Part shown: in pieces, positions 18,761-21,110 of the stretch | Position numbering within the stretch: position 1 is the first letter of the stretch | How the letters are laid out: each line of letters starts with the position of its first letter | Source of the DNA: Chara braunii | Lineage: Eukaryota; Streptophyta; Charophyceae; Charales; Characeae | Assembly (NCBI GenBank): GCA_003427395.1 | Contig: BFEA01000066.1 | Coordinates: forward strand, 2,063,542 to 2,084,651 | Direction: 5' to 3' | Length of the DNA: 21,110 nt | Made by a program: the position numbers and the translations under genes | The notes under the pieces: model-generated | Databases searched by the model: none | Told to the model about the DNA's origin: nothing | The model's input: only the letters and a program-made list of their open reading frames with translations

Positions 18761-18762
18761 GC

Positions 18763-18822
18763 GGACTGACTGGACTGGACTGGATAGGCCTGATACCGAC
18801 AGGACTGGACTGGACTGGACTG
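18763..18822 (+). repeat. GGACT pentanucleotide tandem repeat
   Basis: Two runs of GGACT units (18763-18785 and 18801-18822) separated by a degenerate stretch. Confidence 0.85.
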
Positions 18823-18834
18823 AATGAGCACATG

Positions 18835-18870
18835 GCCTGTGGGGTCAGGTCACGACCTGGTCCCACAGGC
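18835..18870. repeat. Nearly perfect hairpin
   Basis: GCCTGTGGG (18835-18843) pairs with CCCACAGGC (18862-18870), and inside it CAGGTC (18846-18851) pairs with GACCTG (18854-18859). Only two symmetric GT/GT positions are unpaired or wobble, and the loop is 2 nt. Confidence 0.85.
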
Positions 18871-18893
18871 TGAACATGCAAAATAGCCAGATA

Positions 18894-18914
18894 GCTCTGG
18901 CTCTAGGCCAGAGC
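18894..18914. repeat. Perfect 8-bp hairpin
   Basis: GCTCTGGC (18894-18901) pairs with GCCAGAGC (18907-18914) across TCTAG. It lies 23 bp after the previous hairpin. Confidence 0.85.
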
Positions 18915-19542
18915 AGCCAGAGGCACACTGCAAGGATAGACCGAAATTCAACAGGATGAATAAGGAAAAAAAGGTGCGAATAAGGGGAAATAAGACTATT
19001 ACAGTTTACCAAGGAGGCACAACCAAGGAGGAAAAAGGGTGCTCGAAAGATTGCATGCGAAAGCGGGGGCGCAAGAATGCCTACGTGGAAACGAAAATGC
19101 ACCAAAACAGTTACACGAAATATCAATAAATACTGCACATGCTTTCTACATCAATTTGAGATTGATAAGTCCAAAAGTGAAATTTGAGCGTCATTGCTAA
19201 GGCGCATGAAACAAAATGTCATATTATCTCCTTATCAACTAAGTCCAAAACAGAAGTAGAAATTACGAGGACAATTGCAAAATTGCACACGAAACTAGAA
19301 ATTGAAAAGCCAAGTACTCGCGGCATTCACAAGGTAGTCTGCAGATAGCCCACCAAAGACGAGGTCTGCAAGACCCCAACAGAAGGAAGAAGATACATTA
19401 GTGTACACCCTCTTTCAAGAAATCGAAAAACAAGGGGCATAGAAATTTGAGCACGCTCGTGAGCGAGCGTGCCACACTCTTCCTCCACACCTCTCTTTCT
19501 TTCTCGAGAAAGGAAGGAAACGTCGATACCATCGCCAATCTC
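18915..19542. other. Unassigned DNA
   Basis: A-rich on the plus strand from 18950 to 19330, with no recognised gene or RNA. Confidence 0.4.
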
Positions 19543-19960
19543 GGCAGCACGATCCCATCGAAAAATGTTGTTGCCACCGTGCCAAAAGCAACCGGCAGCA
19601 CTTCCTCACCGACAACGTCGCTGCCGTCGTGAAAAACTGGCAACGCTTCCACACCACTGCCGTTAAAACCACTGCAGCCGCCGCAAAAACCCGGCAGCGC
19701 TTTAGCGTCACTGCCAAAACAATCACAACTGCACTGAAAAAATTCGGCAACGTTCCCGCAGCACTGCCAAAACTCAAAGTTGCTGCTGAAGAAAATCGGC
19801 AACGCTCCCGCAACACTGCCAAAAATACATTGTTGTCGCCATGCAAAACGGGCCGAGGCTCCCCTGCACCGCTTGCCGAAGACATGCCACCGACCTACAA
19901 AACAGGCAAAACCTCCCCTGCACCGCAACAAAAATAGTTGACGTCGTCGCGCTGTGCACG
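19543..19960. repeat. 45-54 bp minisatellite
   Basis: About eight degenerate units begin GGCAAC or GGCAGC at 19543, 19594, 19639, 19693, 19746, 19798, 19851 and 19905. A typical unit has GGCAACG, CCCGCA, ACTGCC, then AAAA and a variable part. The repeat keeps a 195-codon frame open on the minus strand (19398-19985) and a 102-codon frame on the plus strand. I favour a non-coding minisatellite. Confidence 0.75.
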
Positions 19961-20160
19961 CAACACCTTCCCTGCACTTCACCAAATGAAGCGGTGGCTA
20001 TGGCAGCCTCCACTCCCGCGCTCACGGCAGTCCACTCTACTCCACCTCTCTGCAGACCTCCACTCCACCAGCAGCACCTCCACCGGCAGCACCGCCCCTC
20101 TCCAGCAACACAACAGCAGCCAACCAGCATTCACACAAGTGAATGCCCCAGCCGCACTGC
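19961..20160. other. C-rich low-complexity flank of the minisatellite
   Basis: CCTCCACTCC-type and CAGCACC-type words recur, but no regular period is seen. No gene is recognised. Confidence 0.5.
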
Positions 20161-20660
20161 CACAATTGTGAGGCTGCTGGGTGGAGTGTTGGCTTTTATA
20201 GCCAGCTGAAGACATGTGGGCAGCTACTTTGCCCACTGCCAAGCAAATTCGTCAGTGCTCCTGGCTCTTGATCTAAATTAATGGTTAGGAGCCCTATGCC
20301 TTGGTTTTCCCCTAGGGGAACCAGGGTCATCAACTCTAGGAAGCACCTGCCCATTTTCTCAAGTTGGGTGCTCCTAGGAATGGCAGTACCTAGCCAGACT
20401 GCAGTAGTTCAAAAACGAACAGGTGCAGTCACTTCACCCCCTAGAACCTTCTAGGGGCTGCACCTGTTCCGTGGCCGCGACCAAATTCGCGGTCTTTTCC
20501 CTTTCTCTTCTTTTCCTCCCCTCTTCTCCCTGTGAGGGCAGCTCAAACGGCCAGCCTCTCACAGTCAATTCACAGAGTCTAACTAGGATCAATCTCAACA
20601 GGGTCGTTTATTCCCCTGCCCCGTGCCTATACCTGGGCGCCTATGGCGCCAGGTACGACA
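20161..20660. repeat. Cluster of hairpins
   Basis: Within 500 bp I count at least eight inverted repeats with short loops. They are CACAATTGTG (20161-20170), TGGCT/AGCCA (20190-20204), GTGGGCA/TGCCCAC (20216-20236) and TTCCCCTAGGGGAA (20307-20320). Next come CTAGGAAGCACC/GGTGCTCCTAG (20336-20377, one bulge) and a two-tier stem at 20418-20468. The last two are CCGCGA/TCGCGG (20475-20492) and ACCTGGGCGCC/GGCGCCAGGT (20631-20654, one bulge). Several share a CTAGG core. No coding gene is supported here. Confidence 0.75.
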
Positions 20661-20822
20661 CGTTCTGCAGCGCTTTGCTCAGACGAAAGGGCGCAGACTT
20701 GGCCTTCAGCAATAGGGGGGGGGCGTTTTTTAAAAAATATTCAAGAAAAAGAAAAAAAAACAAAAACAAAACAAAAGAAAGCTTATCCTTTTGGCCATTC
20801 CTCCTCCCGTCATTGTCGCCAG

Positions 20823-20834
20823 GTAAGGTTCCTT

Positions 20835-20918
<84 letters not shown>

Positions 20919-20932
20919 TCTCTCTTGTGCAG
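20823..20932 (+). other. Complete CT-filled intron-like segment
   Basis: GCCAG then GTAAGGTT is a consensus donor at 20823. About 95 bp of CT repeat follows, and TCTTGTGCAG is a good acceptor ending at 20932, giving 110 bp. The CT repeat would serve as the polypyrimidine tract. Flanking exons encode nothing I recognise. Confidence 0.5.
20835..20926. repeat. (CT)n microsatellite
   Basis: About 45 CT units with one CACT interruption, inside the intron-like segment. Confidence 0.95.
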
Positions 20933-21010
20933 AGAGTCCCTCGTAACTCAAGTACAAGGTCTCATGACTGCGCCCGAATCTAGCCGCATTATGGCAACCT
21001 ACATAGCACC

Positions 21011-21058
21011 GTGTTCGCGTTCAGAGGCGAACACGAATATGTTCGCCCGAACGCGAAC
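21011..21058. repeat. Overlapping alternative hairpins
   Basis: GTGTTCGC (21011-21018) can pair with GCGAACAC (21027-21034). The overlapping GTTCGCGTTC (21013-21022) can instead pair with GAACGCGAAC (21049-21058). Both matches are perfect and exclude one another. Confidence 0.7.
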
Positions 21059-21088
21059 AAGCGCCGAAAAAGCTCCGAACCCGAACAT

Positions 21089-21110
21089 AAAAAAAAAAAA
21101 AAAAAAAAAA
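21089..21110 (+). repeat. Poly-A run at window edge
   Basis: Twenty-two A residues reach the window end. It may be a homopolymer at a contig break or the tail of a retrocopy; this cannot be decided here. Confidence 0.7.

Noticed and set aside
19543-19960. CRISPR-like spacing of repeats
   Set aside because: The units are contiguous and degenerate throughout, without constant repeats and unique spacers. The setting is eukaryotic.
20423-20983. 186-codon plus-strand frame
   Set aside because: It runs through the hairpin cluster and a CT microsatellite that looks like an intron. The Ser-Leu repeat in it is microsatellite translation.

Overview
The window looks like repeat-dominated nuclear DNA from a eukaryote, probably a protist or alga. 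I reach this from long dinucleotide and trinucleotide microsatellites, canonical GT...AG intron-like segments with huge pyrimidine tracts, tRNA-derived repeats and a decayed reverse-transcriptase element. There is no operon-like layout and no intact conventional gene that I can recognise. The species cannot be named from sequence alone. CT-rich microsatellites placed just after splice donors would fit pyrimidine-rich intron genomes (a slime mould such as Physarum, or a chromerid alga, are guesses only). A plant-type tRNA-Asp primer site near 3.48 kb is compatible with an alga or another plant-like lineage.

Layout. 1-3.5 kb: AT-rich, no gene; it holds a possible terminal-inverted-repeat element (360-1420) and ends at a minus-strand tRNA-Asp primer-binding-site match (3476-3493). 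3.5-5.6 kb: no gene, a short dispersed repeat in three copies and a local duplication. 5.6-8.5 kb: an (AAT)n tract, GTCTG-rich DNA and a direct duplication with about 615 bp offset (6531-6905 and 7146-7515). 8.5-11.0 kb: microsatellites, a about 150 bp hairpin-bearing repeat, splice-donor-like sites, a tRNA-derived module and a module with two conserved hairpins. 11.0-14.9 kb: a decayed retroelement whose pseudo-coding region runs SAP domain, acidic tail, GIY-YIG nuclease, CxC motif, reverse transcriptase and thumb. It is broken by at least eight stops and about six frame changes. 15.8-18.4 kb: the same series of modules seen at 7.8-11.0 kb recurs in the same order. 18.7-21.1 kb: a GGACT tandem repeat, a 45-54 bp minisatellite, an unusual cluster of near-perfect hairpins, a complete CT-filled intron-like segment and an A-run at the window edge.

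Interpretation. The nuclease-before-polymerase order recalls the permuted (N-terminal GIY-YIG) Penelope-like elements. The long flanking direct repeats could be their pseudo-LTR or tandem-copy arrangement, or one side of an older roughly 7.5-8 kb tandem duplication. The most interesting items are the SAP-GIY-YIG-RT architecture, the flanking repeat pair with conserved hairpins, the three-copy hairpin module, and the hairpin cluster at 20.16-20.66 kb.
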